This document shows, in pieces, positions 16,534 to 24,709 of a DNA stretch of 52,872 bases. The stretch is taken from NCBI GenBank assembly GCA_028336245.1, contig JAOKTT010000008.1, positions 1 to 52,872 of the forward strand. Reading direction: 5' to 3'. A program made the translations under genes and the position numbers. The first letter of the stretch is position 1. The number at the start of each line of letters is the position of its first letter. Under the pieces are notes generated by a model. That model did no database searches and was not told the origin of the DNA. It saw nothing but the letters and a program-made list of their open reading frames with translations. This stretch comes from Polaribacter sp. (lineage in GTDB: Bacteria > Bacteroidota > Bacteroidia > Flavobacteriales > Flavobacteriaceae).

Positions 16534-18078
16534 ATGCAAGACCCAGATTTTATAATTAAAATTGCTGTATTGGCAGTCTATGTTGGTATTTTATTTCTAA
16601 TTGGTATAATGGCATCTCGCCGCATAAAAAGCATGAGCGACTATTATGTTGGTGGCAAAAAAATGGGCTTTTGGGCGGTAGCATTTTCCGCAAGAGCTAC
16701 CGGTGAATCTGGGTGGTTGCTTATCGGACTTACAGGAATGGGCGCAATTGCAGGGTATTCTGGATATTGGGTCGTAGCTGGAGAATTACTTGGTGTATTT
16801 ATCTCCTGGCAGTTTATGGCAAAACGATTCAAAAAAAGATCGGATGCCTATGGAGCTATTACAATTCCTGATTATCTCCAGAGTCATTTCCAATCGTCTA
16901 CGCACACGCTGCGCATTATCTCCGCAGCAGTATTGGTTATTTTAATTATTATTTATGTTGCATCCCAAATAGACGTTACTGGAGTTGCTTTCAAGTCAAT
17001 GTTGGGAATTGATTATAAATTGGGGGCCCTGATTGGATTTCTAATTGTACTCGCTTATATTTTTATTGGAGGTTTTGTGGCTGCGGTTTGGTCGGACTTA
17101 TTTCAAGGCTTACTGATGTTTTTTGGTTTGGTACTGCTTCCCATTGTTGTTTGGTTTTCTATGGACCACGGAACTGGCGTTACCGAAGGGTTGAATGCAA
17201 TAGACCCAACCTTAACACAAGTAATGGGAAGAAGCACCGATGGCTGGATGAATCTTTTTACAATTCTAGGATTCTCCATGATCGGGCTTGGTTTTTTAGG
17301 CTCACCGCAAGTATATGTGCGTTTTGTGTCCATAAAGAACTCTAAAGAAATAGACAAAGGAAAATGGGTAGCTACCGCATTTACATTGCTAACAGACGCT
17401 GCTGCAGTAACCATTGGAATTCTTGCGCGTATTTATTTTACAAAGGAAGGACAAGATCCAGAGGCCATTCTTGGGAACAGTGGAGAAAATGTATTGAGCA
17501 TGATTACAGAAGAATTTTTACCCACAGTTCTAGTGGCCATTTTTGTTGCTATTGTATTATCGGCAATCATGTCTACCATAGACTCGCTCTTAATATTAGC
17601 CTCCAGTGCAATTACACGTGATTTCTATCAAAAAATATTTAGACCCGACATTAAAGATGAAAGTCTGACTAAAATTTCTAGAGTCTCTACTGTAATCATG
17701 GCTTTTACGGCGCTAATCATTGCAATGGTAATGAACTACGTTTCTCCTGACAGGCAAATATTCTGGGTGATACTATTCGGCTGGTCTGGAATCGCTGCGA
17801 CTTTTTGTCCTGTTATTATCTTATCTCTTTTTTGGAAAGGATACTCCGAAAAAGGCGCAATAGCATCTATGATTTCAGGGTTTATGTCCGTAATCGTATT
17901 TAATTTTGTTTTCAAAGAAATGGCAAGTATTGGTGCGTATTTTGTTGCGTTAGATGTACTAGCGCCCTCCTTTATAGTAGCTATGCTTGTTGGGTTTGTA
18001 GTATCTAAACGATATCCTCCTCGTGCAGCAGCAATTCAAATGATTGAAAAAATTGATGCTGCTCCAGATTCAGAATAA
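16534..18078 (+). CDS. Sodium:solute symporter (SSS/PutP-like)
   Basis: A 514-residue protein with about thirteen membrane helices. The first helix is followed by SDYYVGGKKMGFW and SARATGESGWLLIGLTGMG (about residues 50-70), the Na+-binding region of PutP/SSS carriers. Further typical segments are IYVASQI, AVWSDLFQG and the STIDSLL motif near 350. These carriers import proline, pantothenate, sugars or other small solutes with Na+. It is transcribed away from cdo and the decarboxylase across a 225-base spacer. An amino acid or osmolyte substrate fits the context, but the sequence alone does not tell which. Confidence 0.9.
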   Translation: MQDPDFIIKIAVLAVYVGILFLIGIMASRRIKSMSDYYVGGKKMGFWAVAFSARATGESGWLLIGLTGMGAIAGYSGYWVVAGELLGVFISWQFMAKRFKKRSDAYGAITIPDYLQSHFQSSTHTLRIISAAVLVILIIIYVASQIDVTGVAFKSMLGIDYKLGALIGFLIVLAYIFIGGFVAAVWSDLFQGLLMFFGLVLLPIVVWFSMDHGTGVTEGLNAIDPTLTQVMGRSTDGWMNLFTILGFSMIGLGFLGSPQVYVRFVSIKNSKEIDKGKWVATAFTLLTDAAAVTIGILARIYFTKEGQDPEAILGNSGENVLSMITEEFLPTVLVAIFVAIVLSAIMSTIDSLLILASSAITRDFYQKIFRPDIKDESLTKISRVSTVIMAFTALIIAMVMNYVSPDRQIFWVILFGWSGIAATFCPVIILSLFWKGYSEKGAIASMISGFMSVIVFNFVFKEMASIGAYFVALDVLAPSFIVAMLVGFVVSKRYPPRAAAIQMIEKIDAAPDSE

Positions 18079-18399
18079 TTCCTGTGAAGTTCGCAGAAAA
18101 AGCACGGGAAGTTTCTTGTGCCTTCAGTTTCTCTTATTTACATTAATAATCTTCTGAACTCTCATGATATAGCATTTTTTAGCACTATCTTCTCAATGAA
18201 TCAAAGTGAGATTGGCCCTATATAAAAAAACAGAATAATTGAAAGCGCTCACTTTTATTGCTCTCAAACAAGCATCCCAAAATAGCATAACCTTTAAAAT
18301 ATTTGTTATAATCGTTCAACTCCTTCGTACTTATTTTTATTTTTTCTTCTTTCACAAATATTTAACCAAATTATAACAGATTATTATTATTTTTACGAG
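18079..18399. other. 321-base intergenic region
   Basis: No gene is evident; all frames are short. It contains a spaced inverted pair GTTATAAT (18305-18312) and ATTATAAC (18370-18377) just ahead of the CarboxypepD-like gene, which could be an operator or chance in AT-rich DNA. No clear terminator for the symporter gene was found here. Confidence 0.4.
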
Positions 18400-19203
18400 A
18401 TGCAAAAAATGTTACTCATATTTTGTTTACTATTCGCTGTAAACCTCTTTTCTCAAGTAAATACTTTAAACGTAAAAAAATTAAAAGGGCAAATTATTCA
18501 TGCTGAAAATCAAAAAGTTTTAAGTGCTGCACATATCTTGAATTTAAATACGGTACAAGGTACGATTACAAGTGACACTGGTTATTTTGAAATACCAACA
18601 AGGGTCAATGATACTATATTGGTCTCTTATCTCGGATACTCTAGTATTAAATTAAAAATCACAAATGACTTACTAAAAGGAAATGAATTAGAAATTGCCT
18701 TGTATGAAAAACCAGAAGACATCAGAGAAGTGGTGATTAGATCTACAAACTTAATTGGTGTTTTAGAAATTGACGTCAAACAAGTTCCTAAAGACCGGTT
18801 TACAAGAATTCATATCAATGGGCTACCACAAACGTATGAAATTGGAAGAGCAAAAACGAAAAGCTTCTCCACTCCTATTGCTGCTTTGTTTCAGCCGGTA
18901 GATTTTTTATATAATCTTTTTGGAAAAAAACCAAAACAATTAAAAAAATTACAAAAATTAAAGAAAGAAGACAATTTGCGTAAAATGCTTGCAGGTAAAT
19001 TCGACAGAGAAGTAATGATGGAGTATTTAGAAATGGACCGTCAAGAGCTTTCAGAGTTATTAATTGACTGCAGTTACTCTGATTATTTTATCAAAAAAGC
19101 ATCAGATCTTCAAATGATTGAGGCCGTTTTAGATTGTTATGAAAACTACAAAGCTTTAAAAATGGGGAAAATAGAGCGAAATAAAATCCCGGTTAAAGAT
19201 TAA
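18400..19203 (+). CDS. Exported protein with CarboxypepD-type regulatory domain
   Basis: The 267-residue protein has a signal peptide (about 1-19, ending in NLFSQ), then a carboxypeptidase regulatory-like beta-sandwich (about 28-115) with the motifs KGQIIHAENQKVLSAAHI and VSYLGYSSIKLKI. A helical, lysine-rich region follows to the end. The same small beta domain begins many Bacteroidota outer-membrane receptors, but here no plug or barrel follows. It is probably a periplasmic or envelope protein; the function is unknown. It has its own long upstream spacer and no close neighbour on the same strand. Confidence 0.75.
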   Translation: MQKMLLIFCLLFAVNLFSQVNTLNVKKLKGQIIHAENQKVLSAAHILNLNTVQGTITSDTGYFEIPTRVNDTILVSYLGYSSIKLKITNDLLKGNELEIALYEKPEDIREVVIRSTNLIGVLEIDVKQVPKDRFTRIHINGLPQTYEIGRAKTKSFSTPIAALFQPVDFLYNLFGKKPKQLKKLQKLKKEDNLRKMLAGKFDREVMMEYLEMDRQELSELLIDCSYSDYFIKKASDLQMIEAVLDCYENYKALKMGKIERNKIPVKD

Positions 19204-19221
19204 AACATTTCCGTCGCTTGC

Positions 19222-19287
19222 GGTATTTACAAATCAACAGGAGTAGCTTTACTAAAACTAGATTTTCAATACCATTTGTAAAATACC
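19222..19287. repeat. Imperfect inverted repeat in an intergenic region
   Basis: GGTATTTACAAA (19222-19233) pairs with TTTGTAAAATACC (19275-19287) with one extra A. Between the arms lies a smaller AGTA/TACT hairpin. It follows the CarboxypepD-like gene by 18 bases. It may be an RNA structure or a small mobile remnant. Confidence 0.4.
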
Positions 19288-19432
19288 AACCTCTTTCCAT
19301 CCTCCTGCATTGCAATGCTAGCTTAAAAAATCTTTCAAACAACACCTATATACACGTTCATCATTGTAAAGGGTCATTCATGCGCTTCAAAAAAATTTAA
19401 ACTTAAAGCACCCTCGTTTAGGAAGTTTTATT

Positions 19433-19466
19433 CAAAAAAAATCCAGCAATTGCTGGATTTTTTTTT
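19433..19466. terminator. Bidirectional Rho-independent terminator
   Basis: An 18-base perfect palindrome (ATCCAGCAA/TTGCTGGAT, 19441-19458) is flanked by a run of A on the left and a run of T on the right, so it can terminate transcripts from both strands. It sits between the converging CarboxypepD-like and prohibitin-like genes. Confidence 0.85.
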
Positions 19467-19487
19467 ATTAGTATACTACTTGTATTC

Positions 19488-20321
19488 TTATTGATTTCCC
19501 AATATAATAGGCATTCCTGATTTACCAGAACCAATAACAACAACTTTACTGTTTGGGGATTTTGACAACTCTATCGTTGCTTCAATTCCTTTGTCTTGAA
19601 GAATTTTCTCAGTTAATGACGCACTTAAAATTCTATTCGCATCTGCTTTACCTTGTGCTTCAATAATTTGTTTTTCAGCCTCTTTCTTCGCAGTAACCAA
19701 TCTAAATTCATATTCTAAAGACTCTTGCTCTTGCTTTAACTTTCGCTCAATCGCTGTTTTAATGGTTGATGGCAATGTAACGTCTCTCACTAAGATTTCG
19801 TTTAGTTGAATGTACTGATTGTCTAATATTTTTTTTGTTTCTACAAAAATTTCTGTTTGTATTACATCTCTTTTACTAGAATACAATTGCTCAGGCGTAT
19901 AACGCCCTACAACACTTCTTGCCGCAGATCTAATTGTTGGTTGTATAACTCTAGAAATATAATTTTCACCTTTTTCTTGGTGTAAAGAACCTATTTTATC
20001 TGCTTGTGGTTGAAACCAAGCGGAAGCTTCCAACTGAATCTCTAAACCGTTTGAAGATAATACCTGCATTTTCTCATAAATCTCCTGTTGTCTTACTTCA
20101 TAAATAAACACTTTATTCCAAGGTGCAACAATTTGAAAACCTTCTCCTAAAGGCGGTTCATCAGTTACAACACCGCCACCAAAAGTCTTATACAAAACTC
20201 CTGCCTGACCAGAGTTTATGGTCACCGTTGCTTTTGAGAATAAAATGATTGCAAGTACTGCTAGTACTATAAAAAAAACTCCACCTTTCGGAAATTTTAT
20301 ATCCAATTGATTATTTGCCAT
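19488..20321 (-). CDS. Prohibitin-family SPFH/band 7 membrane protein
   Basis: A 277-residue protein with one N-terminal membrane helix (about 13-30). An SPFH domain follows (about 30-200), with GQAGVLYKTFGGGV at its start, RSVVGRYTPEQLYSSKRD and the helix KLKQEQESLEYEF. It then has an alanine and glutamate rich coiled coil (AKKEAEKQIIEAQGKADANR, about 208-227). Family members form large ring-like assemblies in the membrane and influence protease FtsH or membrane domains. The gene appears monocistronic, ending at the bidirectional terminator. The start ATG lies in a normal AT-rich leader. Confidence 0.88.
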   Translation of the reverse strand: MANNQLDIKFPKGGVFFIVLAVLAIILFSKATVTINSGQAGVLYKTFGGGVVTDEPPLGEGFQIVAPWNKVFIYEVRQQEIYEKMQVLSSNGLEIQLEASAWFQPQADKIGSLHQEKGENYISRVIQPTIRSAARSVVGRYTPEQLYSSKRDVIQTEIFVETKKILDNQYIQLNEILVRDVTLPSTIKTAIERKLKQEQESLEYEFRLVTAKKEAEKQIIEAQGKADANRILSASLTEKILQDKGIEATIELSKSPNSKVVVIGSGKSGMPIILGNQ

Positions 20322-20427
20322 TATTTTAATATTTTAAATTCTTTCAAATTTACGATATAACTTTAGGAAACACAATCTATATGCGTACAATCTTAAAAGA
20401 AGTTCTCCATATGTTCACAAATCAGCA

Positions 20428-22455
20428 TCAAATCTTACCAGAATACTTTCGGAGAATCCATTCTACTGTAGATAAAGAAATAATTATTAGCAATAACCAC
20501 TTCCATTCTAATAGAGATTGCTCTTTTACAATTGCTTTTTGTTCTGAATAGTAGGTTTTATCTGCAAGTAACTCTTGAATTAAAAGGGTTATTTCATCTT
20601 TATAAAAGGGTGCTCCACCTGTATTTAATGCCAATTGTTCTAATTTGAATACATCTGCATGGGTAAATTGAGCTTCTATTTGATACTTTGTTATTTTAAA
20701 GCTGCCATATTTTTCATGACTTTGGTCTACAACCCCTACTTTAAAATTATAGACACCAGGAGAAAGGTTTTCTATGGCGATTTGATAGGAATTGTTGCGC
20801 AAAGAAAAAGGTAGTTTTGTCTCTTTTTTTGTTTCATTATTAGTCAGTGTTATCTCTAATGATACACTATCGTCAAACTTATAATTGGTATCTGTAAAAA
20901 AAGCAGCGATGTTAACTATGGTATTTGAAGCATATACGTGTTCTGAATTCACCTCTAAGCGCGCACTGTTTTTATTTGTAGTTAGATATTGCAATGCGTT
21001 TCCAATGAATTGATCAAAGTCTTGAAAAGTATTACTACTTAAAAAACTTTCAGCTCTCCATCTCCAAATTCCTTCGCCAAAGATGACTGCTATTTTTTGT
21101 TTTTCCTCCTCAAAAAACGATATTAATGGTTGCGTTGTTTCCACTCCTCTTATTTCTTGCAGCACTAAATCTTCATGTTGCTTATAGAAATCAAGACCAC
21201 CAAAGGCATCCTTTAATGGTGGGAACCCGGAAAAACCAATGTCTTTTTGTAAAAAAACAGAAAATGAAGTGTGATGCCTCGCACCATAAGTTTCGGTCTC
21301 TTGAAGGAAGTTTTTAGTAAAACCAAACTGCTGTTTATTTAGCAGTGCCCAATTGGTATTTGTGCCTGTTACAATTAACAAATTACACTGCGCCTTTCTT
21401 ATTTTTGAGAATACATCTTCAAAAACATTATTTGGTTGGTATAGAATGACCAATTGAAATTCGGAGAAGTTGTCTTTAAATTCCGTGACCCTTGAAATTG
21501 TTACAGCTCGTTGCGGATTGCTTTCTATCGCTTTTTTTAAAGCACCGATGTCTGGGTGCAAAACATCGGCAAGGAGTAATACTCTTGCCTGCTCATCAAT
21601 TACCTCGACCGAAAATATTTTTGTATTATTTTTAATATTTTTTTCGTTCTTTATTTTTTCAATTTCGGCTGTGAAATAATTCACTCCTACTTTTAAAGCT
21701 GCTAAATCCAACCTAATAATACGAGAACGTTCCTTTTTTGAAAATTGAATTCTTTTGGAGAATATTTTTTTTCCAACGCTATAAATAGAAAAAGTCTTTT
21801 TAACGGACCCTGTTCCATCATAATTTAAAAGGACCTCTACTGGGAACTTGTTATTTAGGTAACTGTATTTATTTACATTGATTTGAGTTATTTTTATATC
21901 GGTATGCTTTGAAGTATCTCCAAAAATAATGGGATATACTTTTTGTTCAGACTTCATGAATTGATAAGCATTTCCAATCGTTTGATTGCCATCTGTTAGC
22001 AGTAAAATAGGTGCTTTTTTTTCAGTGTTCAATTTATTTACAACTGAAACTGCATTGTAGATATTTGTTGCACTCCCTAAAAAATCAATACTATCTGATG
22101 ATTTCAAATCTGCACTAAAAACATAATTTTGAATCTCAAACTTATCAGATAAACGAGCATTGTTATTTAATTTAGAACTAAAGTCTTGAAGGTTTTTTTC
22201 TTCTTTGAAATAAGAAATTGATTTCGAGTTATCCACCAGAATCGAAAGTATCGGTTTTATGGTTTGAAACGTTGTTGTTTTTATCTTTGGACTGATGAAC
22301 AAGGCAAGCAATAAAAATAAAGAAAGTGTTTTTAATGCACACAGCAATATATGGATGCTCTTCTTGCTTTTTACTTTATAAAAATATTGAAAATAACCAA
22401 TCGAAACGCTACATAGAAATGCGCATAGAAGGTATAAAATAGATAGTGTCTGCAA
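20428..22455 (-). CDS. VWA-like membrane protein, TTG start
   Basis: The 675-residue protein has two N-terminal helices (about 1-24 and 34-56) and a von Willebrand A-like core beginning with ILVDNSKS (D75, S77, S79 form a DxSxS metal site). A glutamine-amidotransferase-like stretch and beta domains follow, with a C-terminal helix near 650-670. The layout resembles BatA/BatB-like or DUF4159-like envelope proteins of Bacteroidota; the function is unknown. The start is TTG, directly preceded in frame by TAA closing a mini frame ATG-AAA-TAT-AAA. No ATG occurs in the first 170 codons. Confidence 0.75.
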   Translation of the reverse strand: MQTLSILYLLCAFLCSVSIGYFQYFYKVKSKKSIHILLCALKTLSLFLLLALFISPKIKTTTFQTIKPILSILVDNSKSISYFKEEKNLQDFSSKLNNNARLSDKFEIQNYVFSADLKSSDSIDFLGSATNIYNAVSVVNKLNTEKKAPILLLTDGNQTIGNAYQFMKSEQKVYPIIFGDTSKHTDIKITQINVNKYSYLNNKFPVEVLLNYDGTGSVKKTFSIYSVGKKIFSKRIQFSKKERSRIIRLDLAALKVGVNYFTAEIEKIKNEKNIKNNTKIFSVEVIDEQARVLLLADVLHPDIGALKKAIESNPQRAVTISRVTEFKDNFSEFQLVILYQPNNVFEDVFSKIRKAQCNLLIVTGTNTNWALLNKQQFGFTKNFLQETETYGARHHTSFSVFLQKDIGFSGFPPLKDAFGGLDFYKQHEDLVLQEIRGVETTQPLISFFEEEKQKIAVIFGEGIWRWRAESFLSSNTFQDFDQFIGNALQYLTTNKNSARLEVNSEHVYASNTIVNIAAFFTDTNYKFDDSVSLEITLTNNETKKETKLPFSLRNNSYQIAIENLSPGVYNFKVGVVDQSHEKYGSFKITKYQIEAQFTHADVFKLEQLALNTGGAPFYKDEITLLIQELLADKTYYSEQKAIVKEQSLLEWKWLLLIIISLSTVEWILRKYSGKI

Positions 22456-22470
22456 TTATTTATATTTCAT
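22456..22470 (-). promoter_or_regulatory. Four-codon upstream frame abutting a TTG start
   Basis: Read on the minus strand, ATG AAA TAT AAA TAA is followed at once by TTG CAG ACA, the apparent start of the VWA-like gene, in the same frame. It may couple translation, or the TAA may be a nonsense change in a gene that once began at this ATG. Confidence 0.4.
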
Positions 22471-22500
22471 GGAAAGATATCAATAACAATCTAAAAAAAG

Positions 22501-22532
22501 AAAACCTACAACGTTTAATTGTTGTAGGTTTT
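22501..22532 (-). terminator. Terminator of the fabG operon
   Basis: A perfect 12-base stem (AAAACCTACAAC / GTTGTAGGTTTT) encloses an eight-base loop. On the minus strand it ends in TTTT followed by a T-rich tail. It lies between the fabG unit and the VWA-like gene. Confidence 0.75.
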
Positions 22533-22550
22533 AAAAATGTGTTAGATACT

Positions 22551-22634
22551 TCACTTTAATAATTTCATCAAATGTGCTATTAAAAACAGAAAACAAAAAT
22601 AGAATGATGGTAAAAACACGAAGAAGGATAGCAT
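22551..22634 (-). CDS. Possible 27-residue membrane microprotein
   Basis: An ATG frame of 27 codons encodes a peptide beginning MLSFFVFLP and ending in a short basic tail (MKLLK). Nearly all residues between are hydrophobic, so it would form one membrane helix. It lies after the 70-residue membrane protein and before the terminator, inside the same transcript. AT-rich DNA often encodes hydrophobic strings by chance, so the evidence is limited to position and composition. Confidence 0.3.
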   Translation of the reverse strand: MLSFFVFLPSFYFCFLFLIAHLMKLLK

Positions 22635-22661
22635 TATTTTTTTTCTAAACTTTTCTTTGAA

Positions 22662-22874
22662 CTATAGCATTAAAAAATAAAATAAAGACAATGCAAAACC
22701 AACATATACGAAACTTCTAGAAATAAAGTTTCCATATTTATAACCCTCCGAATGCAGATCTGAAAACGTATAAAATTGTAATTTTGATGGGATGAATAAA
22801 CCTTGAATTATACATCCATAAATCACAATTAACACTACCACGGGCGCTTGTAAAAAGTCAAATAACTTTTTCAC
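22662..22874 (-). CDS. Small two-helix membrane protein, unrecognised
   Basis: A 70-residue frame starts with GTG at 22874, 10 bases after the fabG stop. It encodes two hydrophobic helices (about 10-28 and 50-69) joined by a polar stretch containing SDLHSEGYKYGNF. No ATG is available except at the very end. I do not recognise the family. The coupling to fabG suggests the same transcript, but no functional link can be named. Confidence 0.55.
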   Translation of the reverse strand: MKKLFDFLQAPVVVLIVIYGCIIQGLFIPSKLQFYTFSDLHSEGYKYGNFISRSFVYVGFALSLFYFLML

Positions 22875-22884
22875 CGTATTTTAT

Positions 22885-23631
22885 TTAAGGCAACATACCT
22901 CCGTCTACAGATAAGGTTTGTCCTGTAATATAAGTACTCATATCAGAAGCTAAAAAAACACATGCATTGGCAATATCTATTGGCTGTCCTCCCCTTTTTA
23001 AAGGAATTCCATCTCTCCAAGACTGCACCGTTGCTTCATCTAACTTAGCGGTCATTTCAGTTTCAATAAAACCAGGAGCAATTACATTACTTCTAATGTT
23101 TCTAGAGCCTAATTCTAAGGCTACAGACTTTGAAAAACCTACAATACCTGCTTTTGATGCCGCATAATTAGACTGCCCTGCATTTCCTTTTAATCCCACA
23201 ACAGAACTCATATTAATAATAGAGCCTGAACGCTGCTTCATCATCGGTCTGATTACTGCTTTTGTTAAATTAAAAACCGATTTTAAATTTACTTCGATTA
23301 CTTTATCAAAATCGTCTTCAGAAATACGCAGCAACAAATTATCTTTTGTAATCCCTGCATTATTTACTAAAATATCAATCGCTCCGAATTCTTTATGAAC
23401 TTCTTTTGCTAATGCTTGTGCCGCATCAAAATTTGCAGCATTCGATTGGTATCCCTTTGCAGAAACTCCATATGATTTCAGTTCTTCTTCTAACGCATTT
23501 GCGGCATCCACAGAAGCACTGTATGTAAATGCAATATTTGCACCTTGTTTTGCAAACTCAACTGCAATGCCACGTCCAATTCCTCTCGTTGCCCCGGTAA
23601 TTATTGCTGATTTATTTTCTAATAATTTCAT
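22885..23631 (-). CDS. fabG: 3-oxoacyl-[ACP] reductase
   Basis: The 248-residue short-chain dehydrogenase has the NADP-binding motif TGATRGIG (12-19), the NNAG motif (90-93) and the catalytic set S143, Y156 and K160, spaced exactly as in E. coli FabG. The C-terminus GQTLSVDGGM is also typical. It reduces 3-oxoacyl-ACP in fatty-acid elongation in the cytoplasm. It has its own -7 box and follows the terminator of sucD, so it is a separate unit with the small membrane gene(s) downstream. FabG-like reductases are numerous, but the fit in length and motifs is good. Confidence 0.9.
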   Translation of the reverse strand: MKLLENKSAIITGATRGIGRGIAVEFAKQGANIAFTYSASVDAANALEEELKSYGVSAKGYQSNAANFDAAQALAKEVHKEFGAIDILVNNAGITKDNLLLRISEDDFDKVIEVNLKSVFNLTKAVIRPMMKQRSGSIINMSSVVGLKGNAGQSNYAASKAGIVGFSKSVALELGSRNIRSNVIAPGFIETEMTAKLDEATVQSWRDGIPLKRGGQPIDIANACVFLASDMSTYITGQTLSVDGGMLP

Positions 23632-23653
23632 AGTGTATTATTTATTTGCTGTT

Positions 23654-23661
23654 CAAATATA
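23654..23661 (-). promoter_or_regulatory. -7 box of fabG
   Basis: TATATTTG on the minus strand, 22 bases upstream of the fabG ATG and directly after the sucD terminator. The position and consensus match make it a likely promoter, though a -33 TTG is absent. Confidence 0.5.
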
Positions 23662-23668
23662 AAAAAGA

Positions 23669-23690
23669 AATTCCCGTTTTCACGGGAATT
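23669..23690 (-). terminator. Terminator of sucD
   Basis: An eight-base stem AATTCCCG/CGGGAATT with a six-base loop is followed on the minus strand by a T-rich run (TTTCTTTTTT). It lies 79 bases past the sucD stop codon. Confidence 0.8.
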
Positions 23691-23769
23691 ATATGTTATT
23701 ATCATTGCTATTTATTCAAATAACTCCGTTTTACATTCGCGTTAAATGATTGACATTCGCAGTAACACT

Positions 23770-24648
23770 TTACTTTTTACCCAAAACTTTTGCGACCATT
23801 TCTCCGATTTTTGCTGGTGAGCTCACCACATAAACGCCACATTCCGCTAGAATTTTCATTTTTGCTTGTGCTGTATCGTCCGCTCCTCCAACAATCGCTC
23901 CAGCATGTCCCATTGTTCTTCCTGCTGGTGCAGTTTGTCCTGCAATAAAACCAACTACTGGTTTTCTATTTCCGTCTGCTTTGATCCACTGTGCTGCTTC
24001 TGCCTCTAAATTTCCACCAATTTCACCAATCATTACGATTGCTTCTGTTTCGTCGTCATTCATTAACAATTCAACTGCTTCCTTAGTAGTAGTTCCAATA
24101 ATAGGATCTCCACCAATACCGATTGCTGTCGTAATTCCGTATCCTTGTTTTACAACCTGATCTGCCGCTTCATAGGTTAATGTTCCTGATTTAGAAACAA
24201 TACCTACGTTCCCTTTTTTAAAGATAAAACCCGGCATAATACCAACTTTAGCCTCGTCTGGAGTGATTACTCCTGGACAGTTAGGGCCTATTAATCTGCA
24301 GTCTCTTGTGTCTATATATGCTTTAACTTTCACCATGTCTGCAGTAGGAATTCCTTCTGTAATACAAATAATTACCTTAATTCCTGCATCCGCCGCTTCC
24401 ATGATTGCATCTGCAGCAAAAGCCGGTGGTACAAAAATGATCGAGGTATCTGCTCCTACTTTTTCTACAGACTCTAATACGGTATTAAAAACAGGTTTAC
24501 TTAAGTGTTCTTGACCTCCTTTTCCTGGTGTCACTCCTCCAACAACATTGGTTCCATAGTCAATCATTTGACCGGCATGAAAAGTACCTTCACTACCCGT
24601 AAAACCTTGAACTATAATTTTTGAATTTTTATTTACTAAAACACTCAT
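23770..24648 (-). CDS. sucD: Succinate-CoA ligase (ADP/GDP-forming) alpha subunit
   Basis: A 292-residue protein of normal length with a CoA-binding Rossmann domain ([16 protein letters not shown] near 14-29), [10 protein letters not shown] (121-130) and the phosphorylated active-site histidine H248 in GHAGAIVGG. It interconverts succinyl-CoA and succinate in the TCA cycle with substrate-level phosphorylation. The beta subunit gene sucC is not adjacent, so the two subunits must be encoded apart. A -7 box and a terminator frame it as a single-gene unit. Confidence 0.95.
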   Translation of the reverse strand: MSVLVNKNSKIIVQGFTGSEGTFHAGQMIDYGTNVVGGVTPGKGGQEHLSKPVFNTVLESVEKVGADTSIIFVPPAFAADAIMEAADAGIKVIICITEGIPTADMVKVKAYIDTRDCRLIGPNCPGVITPDEAKVGIMPGFIFKKGNVGIVSKSGTLTYEAADQVVKQGYGITTAIGIGGDPIIGTTTKEAVELLMNDDETEAIVMIGEIGGNLEAEAAQWIKADGNRKPVVGFIAGQTAPAGRTMGHAGAIVGGADDTAQAKMKILAECGVYVVSSPAKIGEMVAKVLGKK

Positions 24649-24673
24649 TCGTTTGTTTTTTTATTATGTTGCG

Positions 24674-24681
24674 CAAAAATA
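24674..24681 (-). promoter_or_regulatory. -7 box of sucD
   Basis: The minus strand reads TATTTTTG followed by CGCA, 25 bases ahead of the sucD ATG, matching TAnnTTTG. No -33 TTG is apparent. Confidence 0.45.
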
Positions 24682-24709
24682 GTTTATTGCAGGTTTCTAA
24701 AAAAGTATT

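Noticed and set aside
19218-19400. A 60-codon plus-strand frame after the CarboxypepD-like gene
   Set aside because: It runs across the inverted repeat, has biased, non-protein-like composition and lacks a promoter or recognisable motif.
23770-24648. sucD without adjacent sucC as an oddity
   Set aside because: Separation of the two subunit genes is, as far as I know, usual in Flavobacteriia.
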